Shown here: piece by piece, positions 11,898 through 23,900 of the stretch
Position numbering within the stretch: position 1 is the stretch's first letter
Layout: each line of letters starts with the position of its first letter
Assembly (NCBI RefSeq): GCF_958295425.1
Contig: NC_081149.1
Span: forward strand, 21,809,964 to 21,873,963
Reading direction: 5' to 3'
Origin: Solea solea
Taxonomy: Eukaryota; Chordata; Actinopteri; Pleuronectiformes; Soleidae
DNA length: 64,000 nt
Position numbers and translations under genes: made by a program
The notes under the pieces: model-generated
The model's database searches: none
What the model was told of the DNA's origin: nothing
What the model saw: the letters and a program-made list of their open reading frames with translations, nothing else

Positions 11898-11937
11898 CTA
11901 AGAGGCTGACGAAGACTGTAGCTTGTTGTTATGAGAC
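11898..11937 (-). CDS. bptf: bptf terminal coding exon
   Basis: A 40-nt coding part after acceptor ctgtag|GTC. The split codon AG|G gives Arg, then [12 protein letters not shown] and TAG at 11898-11900, matching the vertebrate BPTF C-terminus. It lies about 2.2 kb beyond the bromodomain exon, past a repeat-filled intron. Confidence 0.92.
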
Positions 11938-14900
11938 CTACAGAACGTGGAGAGAGGGGGGGGGGGGGGGGAGGAAAGTTGAGAGCCCTTCACATTTGAC
12001 TTTATTATTGCTGTGACATCTTCAGAGACAGACAAAGAGACAACAGAGACTGGGGGGGGGGGGTCATGCAGCCATGTCGGTGTCATTTACACGCAAATCC
12101 CTTTATTGACTGAAGAAGTGATTGAGTTACATTTTGAAGTGAAAGAGTGTAGGTCCAATTCCTCTCTCTTTGTCGTACATTTGGTCTCCAACACAAATAC
12201 TCTCAAAAACGGTTTTGTTTCATCATTATTTAAAACATCCACACATTCAAAGTCAGATATATTACAACCGTTTGTACATGATAAAACTAATGTACAGTCA
12301 AGACAATTGCTGTAACGAGCAGCTAAATCAAACCTCTAGGGGGAGTAACATACAAAAGGTTCTCATAAATATATCTTCATAATAAAATATGCACCTTTAT
12401 ATAGTCCTATATCTGTGAAGGTCAACACTCTCAGCACGTCCAATTCAACTTCAATGTGGAACAGAAAATAAATACAAGTTAAGAAGTATAATGCATTTAA
12501 AATCTCACTGACAACAACCTCGACTACCGTGATGGATTGTTCAAAAAGGCCGATCTTCTGTTTTGAAGAACGCGTGCCCTTAAATTAAATTTGTCAACAT
12601 GGCTGCCATTTTTTTTAATGATTACCAAATGGTGTTATTGAAAAAAACAAAAAAAACAAAAAAATGGTAAATTGTAACATTTAAATAAAAGCACATTAGT
12701 TGTTCAGATGTGTGTTATTGTGTTTTTTTTTTTTCTCCTTATTAATTTTCTGAAAGCAGAGGGTTTCCATGACATTATTACTAGAAACCCCAGCATCCAG
12801 TCCAGACTCCAGCTAGACTGGCCCACTTAAGAATCTGACAATCTGCAAGACAGAAGAAAATGGGATGGCATAAATCAAAAGGCATGCAGCAAAAAGTGAA
12901 GAGACACAAATGTGAGGTGACACAAAAATATAGACGCAACACGGCGCTACGGTCTCGTTAAGACATTGGAATTAAGACGCTTTCAGACGTGCACTGAAAT
13001 CTGGACCCTGGAGGAGGGATTGTTTGGATATGACAGCTGCTGTTCTGTCAGACCCAGACAATCCTCTGGAAAACTGATTCAAAACATATTCAGAACAGGG
13101 CTGGATATTGAACTCCTGAGGAGTTAGGGGTGGGTTTCCATCATGGTACAGTACGGTACAGTTTGGAACTGTAAAACCCTCAGTCAGGCTTGTGTTTATC
13201 GACTGAGGACAGTCATTTTACTTGGTAGGCGGTGCGTGCGCTGTGCCTGATGGCTGTGACGAGTTTATATTGTGGGTCTAGCTCCACTGGTAGCGTATCA
13301 TTACTCTGGTACCCCCAAAGGGAAGGGTACTGAAAAAAATTGAACACTTGGGGCCAGTTATTCTGGTACCATTTCAAATGGAAACGCAAAAAAAATATGT
13401 GCCGTACCAAACACGCCACAGGGTCCTTGTGTCGTAAATATCGTGGTACGGTTACCATGGAAACTATGTATGAAGTACCTGAACAAGGGAAAAACAGAGG
13501 GTGATTTCCCTCTGTACGGACCCTCGTTCACCACGCACATTCAGAAGTGTATGAGCCGACCTTCAATCTCATTTGTGTCTGTGCAGGAAGTTATGAGCAG
13601 AGACTGAGCTCATTAATAAACACAAAACACAACTATGAGAGCAAAGTTGCTCCGTGTTTGACTTTAAGAAGGCCAACACTTATGTGTCATTATAAAATGA
13701 GTATAGAAAAAGTATCATTGGGGAACTGGTGTCAAAGTACAGATATGGATACTGTACTGAACATTTATTATCAATACCCAGCCCTACTCTGGGTCCCACG
13801 TCTGGACGTCATGTCTCAAAACGGCCACAATGTCTTAACGGTTGTCAGCTCTGCAGGTTTTAGTGCAGCCAAGCAACACTGAGAACCACTTAGACTGGTA
13901 TCTATGAGTAAAGCACATTCTATTGCCAAATACCTTCACGACAGACATGCCAGTGCAACAGACAAAGTAACAAGTGAATGGTCAGCATACGGTCAAACTG
14001 AAGAAAAGCACAGATGAAACTGAAGAGAGAGCCAGTGTGGCCTGAGTCACAGGTTCCACATCACTGGAGAGGAGGAGAGAGAAACCTGCGGACCTTGAGT
14101 TCAGTGTTCAGTTGTTTGGACTCGACTTACCTGCTCGCTTTGAAACCTTTGAGCTTCTGTACAAAGAAGGCTTCCAGCACCTCGGCACACTGAAAGAACG
14201 GCGTGTCATTGGGGTTGTAATAGCGGCAGTTGTCAAAGATTTTGGTCACGTCGGCCACAAACTCGGTGAGCTTGTGGTAATGTCGCCTCTGCAGACGGGT
14301 CTCCATCGTGGAAAAGTCTGCGAGAGACAGATGTGCGAGAAGAACATGTCAACAAAATGTCCTCACACCGTGTGTATTTATTTATTTTCTTACGCAGAGA
14401 CTCACAAACACCAGCTATCACTCGTTCTTACCCATTGGCTCCTTGATCACACGATAATAATCAGGTGCGTCATGCGGATCCACTGGTTCAAGGAAAGGCC
14501 ACGCCATTTTATGAGACTGTTTGGGTGAGAGAGGATGAGTCAGAGGGAGCGTTCTGATATTTCACACATATTCTTTACTGCACTTCGAATTCAACAGTTT
14601 TATTTGTTATTCATTTATTGTTATACAATTACTGCTTCGTTTGGAAAGCTATACTTTTCCATCAGACACGAGTAAAACCAGACAATGGTGAAGTTTTAAT
14701 GAGCACCTTTCTGCCGAGCCAGAATCTGTCACTCTTATCCCCATATTTTACTGAGCGGCAACAGTGTCATTAATACTAAACTCACGCCGACACACACACA
14801 AAAAAAAGGACTAAATTATGAATGTAAAAATATGGCACCACAGACAGCTAAGAGATGCTGATGAGAGAGGCTGTGCTGTGGTCGTGCGGCACTGCAGTTC

Positions 14901-17900
14901 ATCTCTACATCAATCACAGCCAACTTCTTAACTCGCTGCGATGCATCTCTGCTCGTATCTCTCTATTAATTCAAGGAAAATCACGTAACTGTCCTGTAAC
15001 GGTTCGCTTGACAGGCGTCAGACTTGGAAGGTAACTTAATAAAAGCACCAGTGTCATCGTAAAAGATATTAGTAGAAATGTGCTGCCTCTGCCCCGTCTC
15101 ACATGGAGACATACCTCATCCTTCATTTTACCTGTATTCAGGTCGCCGTGGCAACATGGTAGCAAGTTACACACTTCCAATGTCCTAGTTAATCGTTGTG
15201 TGACCGTCCTGTCACCGCCGACAGGATTTGGCGTGCGTACTTCTTACGTACGACAGCTTGTGATATTGAGAAAATTCAAAAAGTAAGGACTGTCCAGGGT
15301 GTGACTCCGCCTCTCGCCCTATGTCAGCTGAGATTGACACAGCACCGCCCCGTGGTCCTCATGTGGAGGATAAAGTGGATTGACATTGTTTGGATAAGAA
15401 ATGTGAGGGAATGGGCGCCGTTTTACTATTTATAGATGATGAAAAATATCTTTTTAACAACATTTTCCTCACCCACAAAATATAAACAGTTAACATATGT
15501 TATATAAAATATAAAATCAGCAAATCCTCACACTTGACAAGCAGACACTCTTCTAGAGTCAAACTAATTCAATTAACTCACACATCTCAGTGACACAGGT
15601 TTCGACACAACGGTTTCATACCTGTAACGAGCGTAATATTCTTTTCAACCCCTCATAGTCCTTGTCAGTGAGGGGTGTGAGGACGGTCATGGCGTCTTCC
15701 GTCGACTGACACTGCGGACACACATACACGTCGATGTGCGTGGCCTCGCTCTGCAGGATGCCCACGCAGCGCCCGTGGTACCAGTTCTGGCAGCGGTCGC
15801 AACCTATGTAAAACCTGCAGGGTGACAAAGAAACACGATGCATCGCAGTTAACACATCAGAAACAAAATTGTGCTTATGTTTAAGTATAAAAGCAAACTA
15901 TGAAAAATTAGACATTAGAGTTCCTTTGTGTGTTTTCTATGGTTTGATTATTAGCTTTAATCTGAGTTTGAGGTCCATATGTTTGAATAAGTGTGTATTT
16001 GCTTTAAAATAAAAACATGCTTCTGTTTTCATAGCCTTACGTTAATTGTACATCAGGCATTAGAGCTTGATTTACAGAGGTCGCCGTCTCGCACCACGGC
16101 CCAAAAGCAATAATTAGCCAGAGCATGTATTTCCCATTTTGAAGCAGAACATTACTATCCCAACAAGGATGAATGACATTCTTTCTGTCATGTTAAGGCC
16201 ACCGTAGTTCACCGACACTCTGGTGAAAGAGAGTGGTGAGCGGAGGAGTCCTTTCGTTTGTAACAATCTGCAGTCTCACCATTAGATGTCACTAACTCTT
16301 ACACACTGGGACCTTTTAACGCTCGATGAACACTTGGTGATGTGATGACAGTTAGTTTGTGTGTGTGAGGAGTCGTACTGTGATTCGTCATATGGAGTCC
16401 GGCAGATGCAGTAGAGTTCCTCGTGGCTGCCTCCCTCCTGGCCACGCTTACAGTCATTACACACAAAGTCCTCCAGCTTCTTGGCTTCCTTCTCCGTGAT
16501 GCCGACACACGCGCCGTGGAACCAGTTGGAGCAAAGGTCGCACCCTATGTAAAACCTGGGAGGGAAATTACAATTGAGAATTGTGTCTGAGTGAAATCAG
16601 TCTGCATGACATGTTGCGATGGTTGCTTACTTTGACTCGTCATAGGGGGTTTTGCAGACACAGTACAGTTTGCTGTCCTTCTTGTGATCCTTTGAGGTAG
16701 AGGAGAGCTTCTTCTTCTTCTTGTGTTTTAACGAGCTGGGATCTGTGTCCTTCTCTCCGTCTCGATCTCTGTCCTTGTCTCGGTCTCTGTCCCGATGTTT
16801 GTCTCTCTCTCGGTTTCTCTCCTTCTCTTGATTGTGGTCTCTGTCTTTATCTCTGTATCTGTCTCTGTCCTTGTCTTTGTCCTTGTCCCGGTCCCGTTTC
16901 TTGTCTTTGTCATGGTGCCTGTCCCGTTCTCTCACTCTGTCCTTGTCTCTCTCCTCGTCTCTCTTGCGTTTATGGGAGGAGGGTGACGGCGAGGTCACCG
17001 TGTGGGTGGTACTGTGAGAGGAATGTGTGGAGTGAGTAGGATGGGACGAGTGGGAGGCCGCCGCCGCCGCCGCCGCTGCTGCTGCTGCTTTGACTGTGGC
17101 TGCAGCAGCTTGTGTGATAGCAACTCTTGCCTTCTCCTTTTCCTTCTGCAGTCTCACAATGTCCCGCTTCAGCTCCTCCTGAGAAGCACAGAAGAACGAT
17201 TCTTACTCATTTTTCAACTCATAAACTCAACAGGTGGCCAGTGTAGTGAAGGGCAGAACATGTGCTAACCTGTACTTGGAGCTGCAGCTCCTTGTCCAGC
17301 AGGGCCCTCTTCTTCAGGATCTCAGCCTTCAGCTGTTCTTTGTGCTTGTAAAGCAGCGCAGTCAGCTTGGTTGCATTCTGCTTGGAGCGCTTCTGCTCCA
17401 CCACCTCCTCCTTCTTTCTCTTCTTAGCTGCCTGCTTCTCGTCCTTCTCAATCTTGTCGAGAATGAACTTCACCACCTGGTTGCACACAATCATTCTGAG
17501 GACAGGAGACAGGAGGGTGTTAGACGTATTAAGGGGCCATTTGGATATTCTACAGCTTTGGAGAAACAAATGGATGTCAAGTGTGCAGAAACACAGGATA
17601 CATTGATATTTGTGAGAGATTCAAACCTCTGATTCTCCTCCCGCTCAGCTGCAGCGAGGCTCTTCCTCTGCTTCAGCTGCTCCGCTGTAGTGTTCTGCTT
17701 CACTAACACCTGAAAACAGCAACACAAACACACACGGATCAATATTTACGCTGTAATATTTTAGTACCTGCCTGGATGTTGGAGGGAATAAATCTGTGTC
17801 ACACCTGTTTTTGGAGGCCCTCCCCAGGACTAACAGCCTGTAAATTCTGCTCCTTCTGTTCCCTTTTAGTTTCGTGATGTTTCTTCTTCTTTGGCTGTTG

Positions 17901-20900
17901 TTGTTGCTGCGGTTTTTGTTGTTGTTGCTGTTGTTGTTGTTGTTGTTGTTGTTGCTGCTGCTGCTGCTGCTGCTGTTGTTGTTGCTGCATCCTCTGAAGC
18001 TGCTCTTGGACACTTGCCGTTGCCTGTATGGTCACCATGTTCTGGATTTGGTGGGCCTGAATCTGACCCCCCGTCTGCTGGATCTGAATTGGCAGCTGCA
18101 GTTTGATTTGTTGTGGTACTGTGCCGCCCTGCTGCTGTGCCTGAGCTTGGATCTGGGCTTGGATCTGGGCAGCAACATGAGGTGGCAGGGCTGAAAGTAG
18201 CTGGACTGGCTGTTGCAGGCCGGGAACAGTGATGAGCTGATGTCTGATTGGAGACTGCACCTGAAGCTGAGGCTGTGTTTGAACTTGATTCTGGTTCTGC
18301 TGCTGGAAGTGGACTTGAAGTTTAGCTTGGACTTGGGGTTGGGATTGAACTTGAAGCTGTTGCTGCACCTGCGTCTGCTGTGGTTGAGATTGCACTTGGA
18401 GCTGTTGCTGTACCTGTGTCTGCAGTGGTGACTGGACTTGAAACTGGGGCTGGGTTTGGACTTGTGAGTGGACCTGGGGTTGCTGCAGGGCCTGAGGTTG
18501 AATTTGGTTCTGTTGGTGGGACTGGACCTGAACTTGGTGATGGAGTTGGTTTTGGGCCTGAGATTGAACCTGAGGCTGTGACTGGACCTGGGGCTGAAGT
18601 TGGACCTGTGGCTGTAGCTGAGTCTGGGCTTGGGTTTGCGTCTGTGATTGAAATGAAGCTTGTACCTGTGGGAGGTACTGGGGCTGAACCTGTGGTTTGA
18701 GTTGGGACTGAGTTGGGAGTTGAACCTGGGGCAAGATTTGGGTTTGGGACTGAAACTGCACCTGAGGTCGGATTTGAGTAAGGGGTTGTCCTTGGGTTTG
18801 GAGTGCATGCGGCTGAAACTGAACTTTGACCTGCGGGTGAAGATGGGCTTGAGTCTGAGAGTGTGGTATCTGCTGAACTTGGCCAAAGGGCTGGACCTGA
18901 ATCTGTGCATGAATTTGGGCTTGGGGCTGCAGTTGTTGTTGAATACTGGTTTGGGGATGGAGCTGAGGCTGGGCTGGTCTCACAGTCGTCACAACAGAGG
19001 AGACTGGTAATGCCTTCATATGAACCTGCACTGCTGTGACTGGCATTTGAGTCACCTGCTGCATGGACACAACAGTAGGATGCTGGACTTGTGCTTGGGA
19101 CTGAGGAGTGAGAGATGCTTGAGGCAGAGGGGTAACAGGTGAGTGTGTGGACACTGATGCGGGGGCAGAGGCAGGTACTGGGGCCAGTGCAGGTGTCTGA
19201 ACAGGAGCTGCAGCTTGCTGAGCTGGTTGGACTGGAGTCTGAGCTTGAGATGCCACTGGTATCCAAACCTGGGGCTGAGCTGCCTTCTGTTCTATCAGAG
19301 CTACAAGAGGGAAAAGCAAACAGATGTCCTTAATAACAAACAGTATATAAAAGGTTTTATTATACAAGCTAGAATCATCAAACATGATGGTATTGTGATG
19401 AGTCTTTTACCTGGCACTGATGGTGTGGTCGAGGTGGCTGTGACTGGTGTGACAACAGCACTGGCCACAGCAGCATGGAGGGGAACTGGAGCCGTGGCTT
19501 GAATTTGGCTCAGAGCTTTAGCTGGAGGCAGGACGGCCATTTGGGTGGATACAACAGCTATGACAGGAGCAGAGACGGGAGCAAGGGCAGGGGTTGGAAC
19601 CGGGAAGGCAGAGGGAAGAGAGAGGGAAGCTTGCATTTGGGCTGGGTTAGTAGTAGGTGCTGTTGCAGCGACTTGGCTTGCCTTGACTGAGACAGGGACT
19701 ACAGCAGGGGAAGGGGCAGTGACATGCATCTGGACAGGCGGAGAGGTTGAGCAAAATGAAGGGTGGAAGGCTTGCACTTGGAGCTGGGGCTGTGGTGCAA
19801 CTTGTCCTGGGACAGGTGGTGACAATGCAGTTTGGGTTGGTGCAGAGAATGAACCTGTGGTAAAGGTGGAGACTTCAGCTTTGCTTTGTGCTGGGGTGGA
19901 GGTGAAGACTTTCTGAGTCAAAGCTGGGACAGGCACAGATCCAGCCATTTGGTCTTGTGTGGGGATGGTGGCTGGTGTGGAGGTGAACACCTGTGTGGAG
20001 TCCTGGACCGCAGCATGAGGATGGGCAGGTATCGGAGCAGATATTTGAGATTGTGGAAGGATCAATGGTGGAGTAGCAGTTGAAACCTGCGTTTGCATTG
20101 AGGTGTGGGCTGCAGCCTGTGCTGGAGCAGGAGCTGCAATCTGGGTTTGCCCGGGAAGTGAGGCTGAGATGGGGCCCAAACTTGGCATTTGTGTAGGGAC
20201 AGGTAGAGGGGCTGACATTTGAGTTTGGGCTAAAGCTGAGGGAGTTGTCTGGACCTGTGCAGTGATTCTGGCTTGAGCCGGAATTGACATTTGGGTTTGA
20301 GGTAGGGCAGGCTTAGTAGGGGATGCAGCATTGGGTGCTGAAGTTGAAGCTAATGAGGTTGGGGGCAGGGGAGAGAAGAGGAAGCGCTGGACCTGGCCAT
20401 TAGGCATGGCTGCCTGCATTAGCTGCTGACCAGGGCCAGGAATAACTGTGACACCCTGTGGGATGATTTGCAGTTGCCCCTGGGTCTGACCCTGACCCTG
20501 GATCACCACTGTCAGACCTGGGTTTCCACCCTGTGGAGTTGCAAACAAAAGGTGTTTGTCCTTCAGCTAGCACAAATATTATCATTAGTGTAACAGGTAT
20601 TTGAGACCAGAATAAAAAAAACCGACACATTTTAATTATATTATAATGTGGTGGTGTATAATAAATAAATGTATTTATTTTAATGACTAAAGAAGAAAAT
20701 GAAAGGTGTCCCTTACCTGAGCGCTCTGTGTCAGCTGCATGAGCTGTGCCAGAGTTAGTTTGACTTGACCCTGCTGTGGTCTGTTGGTCTGGCTGGGAGC
20801 TGCAGGAGGCTGAGGCTGTCCAGGAGCTGTGGTGGCTGCAAGGGGTGATGGTGCTGGAGCCACAGCTCTCTGAGCTGCTGCTGTCGGCACAGGTGTAGAA

Positions 20901-23900
20901 CCAGGCACCCCAGTGGCTGCAGGCTGCCCGTGGCCGATCTGACTCACAGCCTGCTGAGGTTGGCCTGGACCAGATGAAAGGATAGAGTTAATTGTTATGT
21001 TCATTCACAAGGCACAAGCCACAGAGACTGACGACATCCATTTGGGAATATAAATGACCAGTTGGACAGAATACCTTGCTGAGCCATAACTGGACTTCTG
21101 GCCATTGTTGTCCCCACAGAGGTAGAAAGGGTGGATGACTGGTTCGCCGTAGTGCAAGGCTGCATTTGGGCTCCAGCTGTACTGACCTGGAACAGAAAAC
21201 CAAACATTTAATTATTGAGTTATCAATTCAGTTAAGAATTAACAACGAAAAAGGAAAGGGAGGGAGACAAAGTCCAAGAGACCTGTTGTTGCTGAGTAGT
21301 TGAAGCCGAGGTGGATGCTCTGAGGTTGATGTTGCCAGTTGTAGGATGCAGTGTGCTGTAGGTCCTAAGGTTTGCAGGAGGCCCAGACGGGAAAATGCTC
21401 AGGATTTTCTGTTGGACACCTGTTGATAAGAACAGTTACATGAGGTGGAGGTGAAACAAATAAGTACTACAAGTAATACACGTCAAGGATGTAAAGTGGC
21501 AAATCATGCACTGTGTGTGTGTGTGTAGGGGGAGCTTTGGAATCTCGACCTAAAAAGCTGTTGGGCATTGGTCTCATGGATAACATGGGTTGAGTACCAC
21601 TTGGATATTGAAAATAAAACAAAATATTAAAGAAAAAAGCAAGCAGACTTTCGGCAATAGAAGCTCACGTAAAGCAATGTGGAAAAATCCATGCTCTATA
21701 CTGATCACAACGCAGACTTCTGCCTCTCACATGACACTTTCATCCATTTTGACAACTGTAAGCGAGCGGAAATGGATGACTCCTGTGCTCCGTACCTCCT
21801 TGGGTAGTGGGCATGTTGAGCGCAACAATCTTGCTGTTAGCGGGCAGTGGAAGTTTGGCGGCAAGGACCTGAGCAGCCACAGTCACTGGGCTGCCAGCGA
21901 TCTGGAAGGTTTGCTCTGAGGTGGTGACGCTAGTAGCCACGGTGGCCACCGAGCCAGAGGAGGCTGCAAGACACACCATGCCACCTGTAGTCATGCATAC
22001 CCAACAAGAGCAAACCACAAATGCCAGTCCGCAGCTGTGGTTTCCACCGGAATGTTTAAGTCAACACAGCAAATCTTATGATGTCATGTTTGTGATGAAA
22101 CACATGCGCTCACAAATCCCATTTGGAATATGAAGGACACACGAAAAATGATCTAGTTTTAAAACTTGAAGGAGGACACTATGAGTCACAAAGTCATGGA
22201 AAACCAATGATTTACATTTCCTAACTAAACAAAAAACAGACGGAAAAGAAAAGGGTGAAATATCATTCAGTGTATTGACTTTTTTACAAACGTGGCTATG
22301 AAACAAAGGTTTTTTTAAGTGGCCGTTATGATGAAATCTACCCGTTTCCCGCAGAAATGTATGGATTTCAAATGTGTTTATGATCCTTGCTCCTCGTATT
22401 TGTCTTGCTTACCTGAGCTGCTGCTGCTGCTGGTAGTGCTGGGCTGACCCTGCTTGACCCAGGAAGCGAATGACTGGTGGAAGTTCTTGTCTTGCTGGAA
22501 GGAGACTGGAGAGCCCAGTTTGGAGGCAAGGACCATCTTGGTTCCGGGTGTGACTTGACCCGGCCTTTGGCCTGTAGTTGTCAGGGTGCTGGGAGAGCTG
22601 GCTGAGGTGGTGGTCGGTGCCATGGTGGAAACAGTCGGTCTCTGCTGCTCCAGACGTTTCTAAATTAAAAGCATTTTTTTTTCTTGAAAATGGAGTGTGG
22701 TGACCCATCAACATATAGTGGCTTTACTAAACTTAACCCAACACAGGGTTTAAATGTTTAAATTGATTGAACCAATCAGCATTGTATTGTTGTTGATGTG
22801 ACACTTAAAATATTCAAATCAACTGGGACCTTCCTCAAATCAAAAACTGCCTGAAAGACTCATCATATTCATAAAGTCTACCCTGAAGTTGTGAAGTGGC
22901 AAAGTTTCAGCTCCTAAACATAGCAACACTTCTCTCTTCTTCAGTTTTGGGTTTATACAGAAATTAATTGCATTTTTCCTTTTATCCAGTAAAATGACTG
23001 AACACCAGGTCATCGTTGATTTCTATGGAGCAAGTTTTTTTTCTGGTCCTTGAAGATATTCTTTACGTCACAGAACACTTGATGTGAATAGTGAAGACAT
23101 TTGGAAATTCATCAGAGTTCAATGTTTATTTGCATTGCAAACACCTTAACTGGAAATAGAAAGTGAGAACACAGACCTGCTGGGCCGCCATTCTGGCCTG
23201 TTTCAACTGACTCTCCAAGTGAGTCTTGACTTCCTCTACCGTCTTCAAATTACTGCCCGTCTTTGAGGAATCCGTACCCTGTGTCTTCTCCCTCTCAATC
23301 CTGTAACCCCAAAGAAAAACAGGACTATTTAGTGAGTCAGTTCATGAAGTGAAGAATTCATTGTTCAGTTAGGGGCAGCGGGCTGGAAGAAGCCGTCTGT
23401 GTGTTTCTCACCGCTCTGAAAAGGCCCTGATCTCCCACAATTCCAGCTCCTCTTCAGCTACCCATGTCTCCACAGCGATGGGCCCAGTCAGCTTGGCTGG
23501 CTCATGCTTCTTGGGCCTCAAGGCACTTGAGCGCAGGCCTTTCCTCTGTGGAGTCGGGGTTTCTACTCGTATATAGAGAGAAAAAGCACATTTATTTTAT
23601 GCTGTCTTAATGTTAGCATCCTAAATATGTTCTGACCAATATTTTACCTTTGGGAGTGTCTTTGTTCCCAAGAGGACAAATGATCTTCCTGATGCAGTAT
23701 TCTGAGCGGATGCCGAATGGTCCCACATCTCGCCGTTTTATAATCTCTGTTGTGGTGACGTCAGTGTCGCTGGTTTCTTTGTTAAGAATCAAATATATTA
23801 ATGCAATTATCTGACAGAAGCAGTGACAGAAGCCCAAAGTAAGAGAAAGATGAGTACAGGTTGAGAAGATGTGCTTGGCATTTCCTCACCTTTCCGAGTC

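Noticed and set aside
16795..17017. Val/Leu/Ser-rich plus-strand ORFs
   Set aside because: Antisense of the Arg-Asp repeat block in bptf.
17874..18194. Leucine-rich plus-strand ORF
   Set aside because: It is the antisense of the bptf polyglutamine codons; CAA/CAG runs read in reverse give Leu runs.
18032..19266. Long overlapping minus-strand ORFs in other frames of the Gln-rich exon
   Set aside because: They are shadows of the repetitive exon; only the frame with correct splice phases and BPTF motifs is coding.
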